From Pseudomonas gozinkensis (lineage in GTDB: Bacteria; Pseudomonadota; Gammaproteobacteria; Pseudomonadales; Pseudomonadaceae), in the NCBI RefSeq assembly GCF_014863585.1, contig NZ_CP062253.1:620001-684000 (forward strand): DNA of 64,000 bases, given 5' to 3'. Within the stretch, counting starts at the first letter, position 1. Each line of letters opens with the position of its first letter. The notes under the pieces were generated by a model. That model worked only from the letters and a program-made list of their open reading frames with translations, was not told the origin of the DNA and searched no databases. A program made the translations under genes and the position numbers. Of the stretch, positions 27,121 to 37,746 are shown piece by piece.

Positions 27121-28308
27121 ATGGCAACGGTAGACCGCTGGCTGCTGCCAGATGGCATCGAAGAAGTACTGCCACCGGAAGCGGCGCGCATTGAAGTCGC
27201 GCGTCGTCAGGTGTTGGATCTGTTCCAGAGCTGGGGTTACGAATTTGTCGTGACTCCCCATATCGAGTACCTGGAATCCCTGCTGACCGGCGCGGGCCAG
27301 GACCTGGATCTGCGTACCTTCAAGGTCATCGACCCGCAATCGGGCCGGCAGATGGGTTTCCGTGCAGACATCACGCCGCAAGTGGCGCGCATCGATGCGC
27401 ACACCCTGCGTCGCGAAGGCCCGAGCCGTCTGTGCTACGCCGGCAGCGTGCTGCATGCCCAGCCGCGTGCCTTGTCGTCCTCGCGCAGCCCGATCCAGCT
27501 GGGCGCCGAGTTGTACGGCGATGCGAGCCCGAGCAGCGACGTTGAAGTCATCAGCCTGATGCTGGCCATGTTGCAACTGGCCGACGTGCCGGACGTGCAC
27601 ATGGACCTCGGGCATGTCGGCATCTACCGCGGTCTGGCCCAGGCGGCCGGTCTGTCGGGTGAAGTCGAGCAGCAGTTGTTCGACGCGTTGCAACGCAAGG
27701 CCATCGACGAGGTCATTACCTTGACCGAAGGCCTGCCTGCCGATCTGTCCGGCATGTTGCGCGCGCTGGTCGACCTGTGCGGCGGCCGCGAAGTGCTGAG
27801 CGCTGCCCGCGAGCGTCTGGCCAATGCGCCGGCGCCGGTACTGGCGGCGCTGGAAGATTTGCTGGCGATCGCCGAGCGTCTGTCGGTGCGTTTCCCCGAA
27901 CTGCCGCTGTACTTCGACCTGGGCGAGCTGCGCGGTTATCACTACCACACCGGTGTGGTGTTCGCGGTGTTCGTGCCGGGTGTTGGCCAGTCCATCGCCC
28001 AGGGCGGTCGCTACGACGACATCGGCGCCGACTTCGGTCGCGCCCGTCCGGCAACCGGCTTCTCCACCGATTTGAAAACCCTGGTGACCCTGGGGCGTGC
28101 TGAGATCGAGCTACCGTCTGGCGGTATCTGGATGCCTGACAGTACGGATGCGGCACTCTGGCAGCAGGTTTGCCAGTTGCGCAGTGAGGGTCAGCGTGTC
28201 GTTCAGGCGTTGCCTGGACAACCTTTGGCCGCCGCCCGTGATGCGGACTGCGACCGGCAATTGATCCAGCAGAACGGGCTTTGGCAAGTATCGCCACTGG
28301 CTTCTTGA
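27121..28308 (+). CDS. hisZ: ATP phosphoribosyltransferase regulatory subunit
   Basis: 395 residues starting [21 protein letters not shown]. HisZ is a histidyl-tRNA-synthetase paralogue without tRNA-charging activity that pairs with the short HisG to start histidine synthesis. The class II aminoacyl-synthetase core is visible ([50 protein letters not shown]), and the C-terminal anticodon-binding domain of true HisRS is missing, as expected from the length. It lies next to purA, a common Pseudomonas pairing. Confidence 0.94.
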   Translation: MATVDRWLLPDGIEEVLPPEAARIEVARRQVLDLFQSWGYEFVVTPHIEYLESLLTGAGQDLDLRTFKVIDPQSGRQMGFRADITPQVARIDAHTLRREGPSRLCYAGSVLHAQPRALSSSRSPIQLGAELYGDASPSSDVEVISLMLAMLQLADVPDVHMDLGHVGIYRGLAQAAGLSGEVEQQLFDALQRKAIDEVITLTEGLPADLSGMLRALVDLCGGREVLSAARERLANAPAPVLAALEDLLAIAERLSVRFPELPLYFDLGELRGYHYHTGVVFAVFVPGVGQSIAQGGRYDDIGADFGRARPATGFSTDLKTLVTLGRAEIELPSGGIWMPDSTDAALWQQVCQLRSEGQRVVQALPGQPLAAARDADCDRQLIQQNGLWQVSPLAS

Positions 28309-29652
<1,344 letters not shown>

Positions 29653-29672
29653 TAAGTCGTTGATGTAAAAAA

Positions 29673-29698
29673 CAAAGGCCCCTTCATCGGGGCCTTTG
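29673..29698 (+). terminator. Rho-independent terminator after purA
   Basis: AAAGGCCCC, loop TTCATC, GGGGCCTTT, 21 bases after the purA stop. A-rich sequence precedes it and a short T tract is part of the stem end. Confidence 0.88.
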
Positions 29699-29791
29699 TC
29701 GTTTATGCCTGTTGGACGGCATGACCTTTGCTGTGATTCTGTCTACAAGAGTGCCATCAAATTAATGGCGTCAGAAGTAGAGGGATTCAAA

Positions 29792-31726
29792 GTGTCAGCC
29801 GTTCTCTCACTGTTACAAAGCCGTCTGTTACGGCCCGTGTTCGTTACCCTTGGTATCGCCCTTTTGGTGCAGGTGCTGGTGGCCGTCGCCCTGACGCGGA
29901 GCACTGTCACCGCGCTGGAAGCCGATCTCGGTACTCGCCTGGGCGCCGACAGCCAGAAGTTGTCCGGTGAACTGGAGCAGGCCGGTCGCGAAGTCACCTC
30001 GAGTCTCGACAACCTGTCCTCAAGTACCCGTCAGCGTCTCACCGCCGGTCTTTCTTCGCGCCTGAAGGAAGAGCAGGCGCAGCTGCGTGCGACCCTGGAA
30101 AAAGACCTGAAGGATTCGGCCAATGACATGGCCCAGTTGCTGGCCTCGGTGGCGCCCCGTGCCATGTGGGACAGCGACGTGCCGACCCTGTCCGAATTCG
30201 CCCGCCGGGCCCAGCGCAATCCCAATGTGCTGTTCGTGGTGTATGACGACGCCACCGGCCAGCATCTGACCCGCTACCTCAACCGCGAAAACCCGATCAA
30301 CAAGGCCCTTTTGGAAAAGGGCCAGGGTGAGCGGGCACTGGATAAAGTGCTGGATGCGGCGAAGAACGATCCGTCGGTTTACTACGTTGAGGCCTCGATC
30401 AACCCCAATGGCGTGGAAATCGGCAAGGTGTTGATGGGTGTCTCGACCGCCTCGGTTGAAACCGATCTGGCGGCGCTCGATCAGCGCTTCACGGCGTTGA
30501 TTGCCAGCAGCGATCAGCTGGTTGGCGACAGCCTCAAGGGCGCCGCTGCCGACAGTGCCACCGCCATGCGTGCGCGCCTGCAATCGGCGCAATCCACGGC
30601 TGCCGAGATGAAGGCCAACACCACCAGCACCGTGCAGGACGCTGCAGCAACCCTTCGTTGGCGCATCGGCATGGGCCTGGCGCTGGTCGGTGCCGGCGTG
30701 CTGTTGCTGCTGGCCGTGGTGCTCGGTCATCGAGTGGTCAATCGCCTGAAAATGCTCAACGCCGCCATGGATGATCTGGCAGCAGGCGAGGGTGATCTGA
30801 CCAAGCGCGTGCAGATCAACAGCAAGGACGAAATCGGCGACATGGCCTCGGCGGTCAACCGCTTTGTGGATAAGTTGCAGCCGATCGTGCGCGAGGCCGG
30901 GGATGTGGCTCAGCGTACCGGTGTGGAAATCGGCGCCATGACTCTGCGCAACGCCGGTGCCGATGCGGCGGCCGGAATGCAGCGCGATGAAGTGGCCGAG
31001 AGTCTGCGGGCGCTTTCGCAAATGGCCGACGAAGCACAATCGGAAAGCCATGCGATGCAGGCCGCACTGAAGCAGGTTGTGGATATTCGCCAGGCCACCG
31101 ACGAGAACACTCGCACCTCGGCGAAGGTCGGCAGCCTGATCGAGGCGCTGGCGGGGCAGGTCGACACGGGGGCGAAAGTCATCGAGCGGCTGGCGCAGCA
31201 GAGCGAGCAGATCGAAGTGGTGCTGACGGTGATTCACGGCATCGCCGAGCAGACCAACCTGCTGGCGCTCAACGCGGCCATCGAAGCGGCCCGGGCCGGT
31301 GAAACCGGACGCGGGTTTGCAGTGGTGGCGGACGAAGTCCGCGCGCTGGCGAGCAAGACCCAAAGCTCCACCGGCGACATTCAGGCGCACATCGTGGCCT
31401 TGCAGCAGGGTGCCCGTGAGGCGGTGGAGGCGATCGGTCAGGCCGGGCGTCAGGCCAGCGAAGGTTTGCTGGTGCTGCGTGACAGCGCGCGGTTGCAGCA
31501 GTCGGTGCAGGCGTCGGTCGAGCAGGTGCATGCGGCGATTGGTCTGGCGACTCAGGCAGCGGCGCATCAGGCGCAGGGCGCGCAGGCCGTGCGTGGGCGC
31601 GTCGAGACGATTCATGCCCAGGCCGAGAAGGCTGCACAGGCAGTGGTGGAAACCACGGCCAGCGGCAAGGTGCTGGATGGTCTGGCGGCGCAGCTCAAGG
31701 CCAGTCTGGGGCAATTCCGGGCCTGA
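29792..31726 (+). CDS. Methyl-accepting chemotaxis protein
   Basis: 644 residues if the GTG at 29792 is used (AGAGGG stands seven bases before it); an in-frame ATG at 29765 lacks a ribosome site. Membrane helix 1 (about 14-36), a periplasmic sensor of about 250 residues with long helices, membrane helix 2 (about 290-313), a HAMP domain (about 313-365) and a cytoplasmic signalling domain with the CheA/CheW-contact tip [19 protein letters not shown] (about 486-505). No C-terminal CheR-tethering pentapeptide is seen. The sensor resembles the helical-bundle type; ligand not deducible. No promoter of FliA type was found. Confidence 0.9.
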   Translation: MSAVLSLLQSRLLRPVFVTLGIALLVQVLVAVALTRSTVTALEADLGTRLGADSQKLSGELEQAGREVTSSLDNLSSSTRQRLTAGLSSRLKEEQAQLRATLEKDLKDSANDMAQLLASVAPRAMWDSDVPTLSEFARRAQRNPNVLFVVYDDATGQHLTRYLNRENPINKALLEKGQGERALDKVLDAAKNDPSVYYVEASINPNGVEIGKVLMGVSTASVETDLAALDQRFTALIASSDQLVGDSLKGAAADSATAMRARLQSAQSTAAEMKANTTSTVQDAAATLRWRIGMGLALVGAGVLLLLAVVLGHRVVNRLKMLNAAMDDLAAGEGDLTKRVQINSKDEIGDMASAVNRFVDKLQPIVREAGDVAQRTGVEIGAMTLRNAGADAAAGMQRDEVAESLRALSQMADEAQSESHAMQAALKQVVDIRQATDENTRTSAKVGSLIEALAGQVDTGAKVIERLAQQSEQIEVVLTVIHGIAEQTNLLALNAAIEAARAGETGRGFAVVADEVRALASKTQSSTGDIQAHIVALQQGAREAVEAIGQAGRQASEGLLVLRDSARLQQSVQASVEQVHAAIGLATQAAAHQAQGAQAVRGRVETIHAQAEKAAQAVVETTASGKVLDGLAAQLKASLGQFRA

Positions 31727-31736
31727 TACTCCGGGC

Positions 31737-31770
31737 AAAAAAAATCGCAGCCTCGGCTGCGATTTTTTTA
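31737..31770 (+). terminator. Bidirectional terminator between the chemoreceptor and the iron permease
   Basis: AAAATCGCAGC, loop, GCTGCGATTTT with A and T runs on both sides. It ends the chemoreceptor gene and the convergent permease gene, overlapping the latter's stop codon by a few bases. Confidence 0.88.
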
Positions 31771-33333
31771 TCGGCTCAAATACATCCGGGTTGTCAGCAG
31801 GTAGACGGGCAATCCCGACACCACAATCAACAAGGCCGCATAAGGCGCCGCCGCTGCGAACTCGACATTGGCGGTGTGCGCCCAGACCTCGGTCGCCAAT
31901 GTGTTGAGCCCGGTCGGGCTCAGCAGCAATGTCGCCGTCAGTTCCTTCATGGCATCCAGAAACACCAGCGCAAACGCCGCGCCCAGTGCCGGGAAGATGA
32001 TCGGCAGGGTCACTCGACAGAACGCCGTAAACGAAGATGCGCCCAGTGTACGGGCGGCTTCTTCCAGTTGCGGCGCGGCCTTGTTCAGCGCCGTGCGAAT
32101 CGGTGCCTGAGCCAGTGGCAGAAACAGCAGCGCGTAAGCGATCAGCAATAGCGCGGAGGTCTGGTACAGCACCGGCACGTAATGCAGGGCGAAATACACC
32201 AGCGTCAACGCAATCACCAATCCCGGCAGGGCGTGCAGCAGATAGGGCAGGCGTTCGGCCCAGATCGCCAGTTGGCCTTTGTAGCGCACCACCAGCAACC
32301 CGACCGGCACTGCCAGCACCAGACACAATCCCGCGCCACCCAGCGAGAGCGCCAGCGACGACAGCAATGCTTCGGTGATCGCCGCCACGGGGAATGCCGC
32401 TGACGATCCCACGGCGAGCCAGTAAGCCAGCATGCCCAGCGGAATCCCGCTGCCGACAATCGCCAGCATCAGGCAATACAGCTGACCGGCGATCGCCCAA
32501 GGCCCGAGTCGCACTTGTTCAGCCCGACGCGCCGCGCCCTGGCCGGTGCGCACATGACGGCCCTTGCCGCGAACGCGCAACTCCAGCCACAACAGCATCA
32601 AGCACAGCGCCAGCAATACCGCCGACAGCATCGCCGCGTTGGCATTGCTGAATTCCAGTTCGAATTGCTGATAGATCGCGGTGGTGAAGGTTTGCAGGCC
32701 AATGATCGACAGTGCGCCGAATTCCACCAGCATGTGCAGCGCGATCAGCAACGAGCCGGCCAGCAGTGAAGGCCAGAGTAAGGGCAGTGTGACGCGGAAA
32801 AACACGCCCCAGCGATTCTGTCCCAGCGTGCGAGCCGATTCTTCAAGAGAGGGATCGAGATTGCGCAGGGTTGCCGCCACCGGCAGAAAGATCAGCGGGT
32901 ATTTCGACAGGCTCATTACCAGGATTGCCCCGCCAAGCCCTTCGAACTGTGCGCTCAATGAAACCCAGGTAAAGCTGCTGACGAATGCCGGTACAGCGAA
33001 CGGCAGGCAAAGTATCACGCCCCACAGCCGTCGGCCCGGCAGATTGCTGCGTTCCAGCAACCAGGCCAGCGACAGGCCGATCACGCCACAGGTCACAGTC
33101 ACGCCAACCATCAGCGCCAGCGTGTTGCGCAGCAGGCCAAACACGTAAGGGCGCCACAGCAAGTGCAGCGCTTCGGTCCATCCCGCCTGCCAGGCTTTGA
33201 GCCCGACGTAGGCCAGCGGCAACAGGCTCATGACCACCAGCAGCAACACCGGCAGCACCAGCCAGATCGACGGCCGCTTGCGCCGTGGCACGTAACCCCC
33301 GCGTGCAGCGGGGGTGGATAACGATGCGGTCAT
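31768..33333 (-). CDS. Iron(III) ABC transporter permease, FbpB type
   Basis: 521 residues with about twelve membrane helices in two homologous halves, each with a BPD_transp_1 (EAA) loop: EESARTLGQNRWGVFFRVTLPLLWPS in the first and EEAARTLGASSFTAFCRVTLP in the second. This single-chain double permease is typical of the ferric-iron (FbpB/SfuB/HitB) subfamily. The ATG at 33333 overlaps the TGA of the binding-protein gene, so the two are translationally coupled. No ATPase gene follows; the next gene is the convergent chemoreceptor, so the ATPase must be supplied from elsewhere. Confidence 0.92.
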   Translation of the reverse strand: MTASLSTPAARGGYVPRRKRPSIWLVLPVLLLVVMSLLPLAYVGLKAWQAGWTEALHLLWRPYVFGLLRNTLALMVGVTVTCGVIGLSLAWLLERSNLPGRRLWGVILCLPFAVPAFVSSFTWVSLSAQFEGLGGAILVMSLSKYPLIFLPVAATLRNLDPSLEESARTLGQNRWGVFFRVTLPLLWPSLLAGSLLIALHMLVEFGALSIIGLQTFTTAIYQQFELEFSNANAAMLSAVLLALCLMLLWLELRVRGKGRHVRTGQGAARRAEQVRLGPWAIAGQLYCLMLAIVGSGIPLGMLAYWLAVGSSAAFPVAAITEALLSSLALSLGGAGLCLVLAVPVGLLVVRYKGQLAIWAERLPYLLHALPGLVIALTLVYFALHYVPVLYQTSALLLIAYALLFLPLAQAPIRTALNKAAPQLEEAARTLGASSFTAFCRVTLPIIFPALGAAFALVFLDAMKELTATLLLSPTGLNTLATEVWAHTANVEFAAAAPYAALLIVVSGLPVYLLTTRMYLSR

Positions 33334-34343
33334 CAGTTCAGGCCAACTTCACGTTCCAGCTCCAGCGCTTCTTCGGCGTTGCCCAGATCGGCCGGCGTAA
33401 CGTCCGGGGCTTCCAGTTCACTGAAAGGCTTGAGGCCGCGATCCGACTCCATACCTTTATGCAGCGGGTATTCGGCGGTGGTCTGGGTGATCACGCGCTG
33501 GCCTTCTTCGCTGGCCATGTAGGCGAGGAATTGCTGGGCTTCTTTTGGATGTTTGCTGGATTTCAGCACGGCTGCACTGGACACGGTGATCAAACCGCCC
33601 ACGTCACCGCCGGTGAAATAATGCAATTTGGAATCAAGCTTGCCTTTTTCCCGTTGCAGGGCGAACCAGTAGTAGTTGTTCACCAGTACGGTGGCGACTT
33701 CGCCGTTTTCCACCGCCTTGAGGGCGACCATGTTGTTGCTGTAGGTCTTGCCGAAGGCGCGCAGGCCGGTCAGCCATTCTTCGGCGGCTTCGCGACCGTG
33801 CTTTTTGATGATGGCTACGGCCTGTTCCTGGAACGCGCCGCTGGTCGGTACGAAACCGACCTTGCCTTGCCACTGCGGGTCGGCGAAATCCAATACTGAT
33901 TTCGGCAGGTCTTTTTCATCGACCAGTTTCGGGTTGAATGCGACTACGCGAACCCGGGCGGTGACGCCGATCCAGGTGCCGTTGCCGGCGACGTATTCTT
34001 TTGGCAGAACGGCCAGGGTTGCGTCGTCGGCCTTGGCCAGCAGGCCTTGCTCGCCGAGGTTGTTCAGTGGTGGTGATTCTTCGGTGTAGATGACATCGGC
34101 AGGGGAGCGGTCGCCTTCCTCGATGATCTGGCTGGCCAGTTGGTTGCTGCTGCCCTTGCGCACATTGACGTGAATGCCGGTCTTGGCTTCGAAGGCTTTG
34201 GCGATCGCGTCGCCGACTTCCTTGTGTTGACCGTTGTAGAGTGTCAGGGAAACCGCGTCGGCAGCCTGGGTGAGGGGAGTGGCGAGTGCCAGGCCGAGCA
34301 GGGTGAAGGTCAAGCCGCGGCGCAGGGTATTTCGAAACATCAT
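33333..34343 (-). CDS. Iron(III) ABC transporter substrate-binding protein
   Basis: 336 residues. A signal peptide (MMFRNTLRRGLTFTLLGLALATPLTQA) sends it to the periplasm. The mature start SLTLYNGQHKEVGDAIAKAF and the tyrosine pair in VNNYYWFALQ (about 220), which bind ferric iron in FbpA/HitA proteins, identify the subfamily. Either of two adjacent ATGs (34343 or 34340) could start it. It is the first gene of the pair, and a Fur-box-like sequence stands about 40 bases before the start. Confidence 0.92.
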   Translation of the reverse strand: MMFRNTLRRGLTFTLLGLALATPLTQAADAVSLTLYNGQHKEVGDAIAKAFEAKTGIHVNVRKGSSNQLASQIIEEGDRSPADVIYTEESPPLNNLGEQGLLAKADDATLAVLPKEYVAGNGTWIGVTARVRVVAFNPKLVDEKDLPKSVLDFADPQWQGKVGFVPTSGAFQEQAVAIIKKHGREAAEEWLTGLRAFGKTYSNNMVALKAVENGEVATVLVNNYYWFALQREKGKLDSKLHYFTGGDVGGLITVSSAAVLKSSKHPKEAQQFLAYMASEEGQRVITQTTAEYPLHKGMESDRGLKPFSELEAPDVTPADLGNAEEALELEREVGLN

Positions 34344-34380
34344 TCGCAGGGTTCCTCACTGTCGCATTGCAAAAACTTGC

Positions 34381-34399
34381 AACAATGATAAACGATATT
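34381..34399 (-). promoter_or_regulatory. Candidate Fur box before the iron-uptake pair
   Basis: On the plus strand AACAATGATAAACGATATT matches the 19-base Fur consensus (GATAATGATAATCATTATC) at 13 positions by my count, with an unbroken ATGATAA core. It sits 38-56 bases upstream of the binding-protein ATG, a normal place for Fur repression. Moderate match only. Confidence 0.45.
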
Positions 34400-34478
34400 G
34401 TTTCTCAAGTGCGCCTTGCGGGGAGGGGGAGGGTCTGGTAGGCGTTGGGTTCCAGGATTTTCCAAACCCCGGAAACGC

Positions 34479-34502
34479 AAAAACCCGCTTTCGCGGGTTT
34501 TT
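34479..34502 (-). terminator. Terminator of the first tRNA-Leu unit
   Basis: AAAAACCCGC TTTC GCGGGTTTTT, symmetrical, just downstream of the tRNA on the minus strand. The same hairpin recurs at 34740-34764. Confidence 0.85.
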
Positions 34503-34535
34503 GTGAGATTCAAGATCGTGACCTTGAATTTGAAT

Positions 34536-34622
34536 TGGTGCCCAGAAGAAGACTCGAACTTCCACGACCGTAAGGTCACCAGCACCTGAAGCTGGCGTGT
34601 CTACCAATTTCACCATCTGGGC
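34536..34622 (-). tRNA. tRNA-Leu (anticodon CAG), copy 1
   Basis: 87 bases including an encoded CCA end (34538-34536). The acceptor stem GCCCAGA pairs with TCTGGGC. The anticodon stem CCAGC/GCTGG encloses TTCAGGT, giving anticodon CAG, which reads CTG leucine codons. A long variable arm (GTGACCTTACGGTCGTGG region) and the T arm GTTCGAGTC are typical of leucine class II tRNAs. Confidence 0.96.
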
Positions 34623-34656
34623 TTCATCTTCAGCGTTGCCGCTGTTGATGTGGCGC

Positions 34657-34685
34657 ACTATACGGAGCGCCTTTTGATCTGTAAA
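34657..34685 (-). promoter_or_regulatory. Sigma-70 promoter of tRNA-Leu copy 1
   Basis: On the minus strand TTTACA, a 17-base spacer, TATAGT, followed by a GC-rich GCGCC discriminator, the kind seen on stable-RNA promoters under stringent control. It lies 35 bases upstream of the tRNA 5' end. Confidence 0.8.
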
Positions 34686-34739
34686 CCCCTGATTTGATTT
34701 TAATAAATCAATTTCAGAAAAAGGCGGGGCGCAGAATGC

Positions 34740-34764
34740 AAAAAACCCGCTTTCGCGGGTTTTT
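34740..34764 (-). terminator. Terminator of the second tRNA-Leu unit
   Basis: AAAAAACCCGC TTTC GCGGGTTTTT, nearly identical with the terminator of copy 1, so each tRNA is its own transcription unit. Confidence 0.85.
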
Positions 34765-34803
34765 GTGTGAGTCTTGAAACTGATCTAGTCTCAAGCTCGA
34801 AAT

Positions 34804-34890
34804 TGGTGCCCAGGAGAAGACTCGAACTTCCACGACCGTAAGGTCACCAGCACCTGAAGCTGGCGTGTCTACCAATTTCACCACCTGGGC
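34804..34890 (-). tRNA. tRNA-Leu (anticodon CAG), copy 2
   Basis: 87 bases with an encoded CCA. It differs from copy 1 at only two positions, which form the last acceptor-stem pair: G-C here (GCCCAGG/CCTGGGC) against A-T in copy 1. The anticodon is again CAG. Confidence 0.96.
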
Positions 34891-34925
34891 ATCTCGTCAA
34901 CGTGTGTACGTCGTCGATGGCGCGC

Positions 34926-34954
34926 ACTATACGGAGCACCTTTTTAACTGTAAA
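34926..34954 (-). promoter_or_regulatory. Sigma-70 promoter of tRNA-Leu copy 2
   Basis: TTTACA, 17 bases, TATAGT, then GCGCGCC on the minus strand, like the promoter of copy 1. The remaining 160 bases before rnr show no gene; the rnr promoter must lie there, but I could not assign it. Confidence 0.8.
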
Positions 34955-35115
34955 CCCCTGCCAGCAAAAAAAATGATTTTTTTTACCAGCGGTGTTCAAA
35001 ACGCCCTTCAGGCGTCGATACAAGGCGCCAGACGCGCCTTATATAGTCGGAAATTTCCCGTTTGATGGCGCCTATGCCAAACTAACCCGCATATAGACAA
35101 GGTGAAAACTCTCTA

Positions 35116-37746
35116 ATGGCCGATTGGCAGTCCCTCGATCCCGAGGCCGCTCGTGAAGCGGAAAAATATGAAAACCCTATTCCCAGCCGCGAACTGATCC
35201 TTCAGCACCTTGCTGATCGGGGTTCGCCTGCTGCCCGCGAGCAACTGGTCGAAGAATTTGGTCTGACCACAGAAGACCAGATCGAAGCCCTGCGCCGCCG
35301 CCTGCGCGCCATGGAGCGCGATGCTCAACTGATCTACACCCGCCGTGGCACCTATGCGCCGGTGGACAAGCTCGACCTGATTCTCGGTCGCATCAGCGGT
35401 CACCGCGACGGTTTCGGCTTCCTGGTGCCGGATGACGGTTCCGACGACCTGTTCATGAGCCCGGCGCAGATGCGTCTGGTGTTCGATGGCGACCGTGCCC
35501 TGGCCCGTGTTTCCGGTCTGGACCGTCGTGGTCGCCGCGAAGGCGTGATCGTCGAAGTGGTGTCCCGTGCCCACGAAAGCATCGTCGGTCGTTACTTCGA
35601 AGAAGGTGGTATCGGCTTCGTTGTTGCGGACAACCCGAAGATCCAGCAGGAAGTGCTGGTTACCCCGGGCCGCAACGCCAACGCCCAGATCGGTCAGTTC
35701 GTCGAGGTGAAAATCACCCACTGGCCGACTCCGCGCTTCCAGCCACAAGGCGATGTGATCGAAGTGGTCGGCAACTACATGGCGCCGGGCATGGAAATCG
35801 ATGTCGCTCTGCGCACCTACGATATTCCGCACGTCTGGCCTGAAGCCGTTCTGAAAGAAGCCGGCAAGCTCAAGCCGGAAGTCGAAGAGAAAGACAAAGA
35901 GAAACGCGTCGACCTGCGCCATCTGCCGTTCGTCACCATCGACGGCGAAGATGCCCGCGACTTCGACGACGCGGTCTACTGCGAATCCAAGCCAGGCAAA
36001 CTGCGCCTGTTCTCCGGCGGCTGGAAGTTGTACGTGGCGATTGCCGACGTTTCCAGCTACGTGAAGATCGGCTCGGCCCTGGACAACGAAGCCCAGGTGC
36101 GCGGTAACTCGGTGTACTTCCCCGAGCGCGTGGTGCCGATGCTGCCGGAGCAGCTCTCCAACGGCCTGTGCTCGCTGAACCCGCACGTCGACCGTCTGGC
36201 CATGGTTTGCGAGATGACCATCTCCAAGTCCGGCGAAATGACCGACTACTGTTTCTATGAAGCGGTGATCCATTCTCACGCCCGCCTGACCTACAACAAG
36301 GTCAGTGCGATGCTGGAAACGCCAAAAGCGACCGAAGGTCGCAAGCTGCGCGGTGAGTACACCGACGTCTTGCCGCACCTCAAGCAGCTCTACGCGCTGT
36401 ACAAGGTATTGCTGGCCGCCCGTCACGTGCGTGGCGCGATCGATTTCGAAACTCAGGAAACCCGGATCATCTTTGGTTCCGAGCGCAAGATTGCCGAAAT
36501 CCGTCCGACCACTCGCAACGACGCGCACAAGCTGATCGAGGAATGCATGCTGGCGGCCAACGTGGCCACCGCCGAATTCCTGAAGAAGCACGAAATCCCT
36601 GCGCTGTACCGCGTCCATGACGGCCCGCCACCGGAGCGTCTGGAAAAACTTCGCGCGTTCCTTGGTGAGCTCGGTCTGTCCCTGCACAAAGGCAAGGATG
36701 GTCCGTCGCCGAAGGACTATCAGGCCCTGTTGGCCAGCATCAAGGACCGTCCGGATTTCCATCTGATCCAGACCGTGATGCTGCGCTCCCTGAGCCAGGC
36801 GGTGTACAGCGCCCAGAACGAAGGCCACTTCGGCCTGAATTACGAAGCCTATACCCACTTCACCTCGCCGATCCGTCGTTACCCGGACCTGCTCACGCAC
36901 CGGGCGATCCGCAGCGTGATCCATTCGAAACAGGACACCCCGCACGTTCGTCGTGCCGGTGCGATGACCATTCCGAAGGCACGCATTTATCCGTACGACG
37001 AGGCCGCGCTGGAGCAACTCGGCGAGCAGTGCTCGATGAGCGAGCGCCGTGCCGACGAAGCGACCCGCGATGTGGTGAACTGGCTCAAGTGCGAGTTCAT
37101 GAAAGACCGCGTGGGCGAGTCGTTCCCGGGCGTGATTACTGCCGTGACCGGTTTCGGCCTGTTCGTGGAGCTGACCGATATCTACGTCGAAGGTCTGGTG
37201 CACGTTACGGCGCTGCCGGGCGATTACTACCACTTCGACCCTGTGCATCACCGACTGGCGGGCGAGCGCACCGGTCGCAGCTTCCGTCTTGGCGATACCG
37301 TTGAAGTGCGGGTCATGCGCGTTGATCTCGACGAGCGCAAAATCGACTTCGAGATGGCTGAAAAAACCATCAGCGCGCCGATCGGCCGCAAGAAGCGTGG
37401 CGCCGAGGCGACCGCTCCAGCGGCCAAGGCTGTGGAAGAAAAGGCTCCGGCAAAAACCGCCAGCCGTCGTCCGGCCAAGGAAAAGGTTGCTGAGGCTTAT
37501 CGCCCGAGCGATGCCGTGGCCAAAAACGCCGAGCTGCGCAAAAGCCGTGAAATGAAGAAGGCCTTGCTGGCCGACGCCAAAAACGGTGGTAAAGCGGCGT
37601 CCGGGGGAAAGACCGGACGGTCGGCGCCTGAAAAGGCCTCCGGCGGCAAGCCAGCCAAACCGAGCAAACACCGCAAGGGCCCGCCAAAAGCGGGTTCCGC
37701 TCCAGCCAAAAGCGGCGGGGCACGTAAACCGAAGGCGAAGTCATGA
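35116..37746 (+). CDS. rnr: Ribonuclease R
   Basis: 876 residues. RNase R is a processive 3'-5' exoribonuclease that degrades structured RNA. In order: an N-terminal helix-turn-helix region (1-75), two cold-shock domains (about 80-240), the RNB catalytic domain (about 265-600, with the metal-binding DGEDARDFDDAVYCE), an S1 domain (about 640-730, ITAVTGFGLFVELTDIYVEGLVHV) and a long Lys/Ala-rich basic tail (750-876) like that used for ribosome and helicase contacts in E. coli. rlmB starts inside its stop codon (ATGA). Confidence 0.96.
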   Translation: MADWQSLDPEAAREAEKYENPIPSRELILQHLADRGSPAAREQLVEEFGLTTEDQIEALRRRLRAMERDAQLIYTRRGTYAPVDKLDLILGRISGHRDGFGFLVPDDGSDDLFMSPAQMRLVFDGDRALARVSGLDRRGRREGVIVEVVSRAHESIVGRYFEEGGIGFVVADNPKIQQEVLVTPGRNANAQIGQFVEVKITHWPTPRFQPQGDVIEVVGNYMAPGMEIDVALRTYDIPHVWPEAVLKEAGKLKPEVEEKDKEKRVDLRHLPFVTIDGEDARDFDDAVYCESKPGKLRLFSGGWKLYVAIADVSSYVKIGSALDNEAQVRGNSVYFPERVVPMLPEQLSNGLCSLNPHVDRLAMVCEMTISKSGEMTDYCFYEAVIHSHARLTYNKVSAMLETPKATEGRKLRGEYTDVLPHLKQLYALYKVLLAARHVRGAIDFETQETRIIFGSERKIAEIRPTTRNDAHKLIEECMLAANVATAEFLKKHEIPALYRVHDGPPPERLEKLRAFLGELGLSLHKGKDGPSPKDYQALLASIKDRPDFHLIQTVMLRSLSQAVYSAQNEGHFGLNYEAYTHFTSPIRRYPDLLTHRAIRSVIHSKQDTPHVRRAGAMTIPKARIYPYDEAALEQLGEQCSMSERRADEATRDVVNWLKCEFMKDRVGESFPGVITAVTGFGLFVELTDIYVEGLVHVTALPGDYYHFDPVHHRLAGERTGRSFRLGDTVEVRVMRVDLDERKIDFEMAEKTISAPIGRKKRGAEATAPAAKAVEEKAPAKTASRRPAKEKVAEAYRPSDAVAKNAELRKSREMKKALLADAKNGGKAASGGKTGRSAPEKASGGKPAKPSKHRKGPPKAGSAPAKSGGARKPKAKS

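Noticed and set aside
30020..32500. Minus-strand open frame of 826 codons crossing the chemoreceptor and permease
   Set aside because: It runs through a strong bidirectional terminator and two real genes in other frames.
35113..37671. Minus-strand open frame of 852 codons opposite rnr
   Set aside because: Antisense shadow of a conserved gene; no supporting motif.
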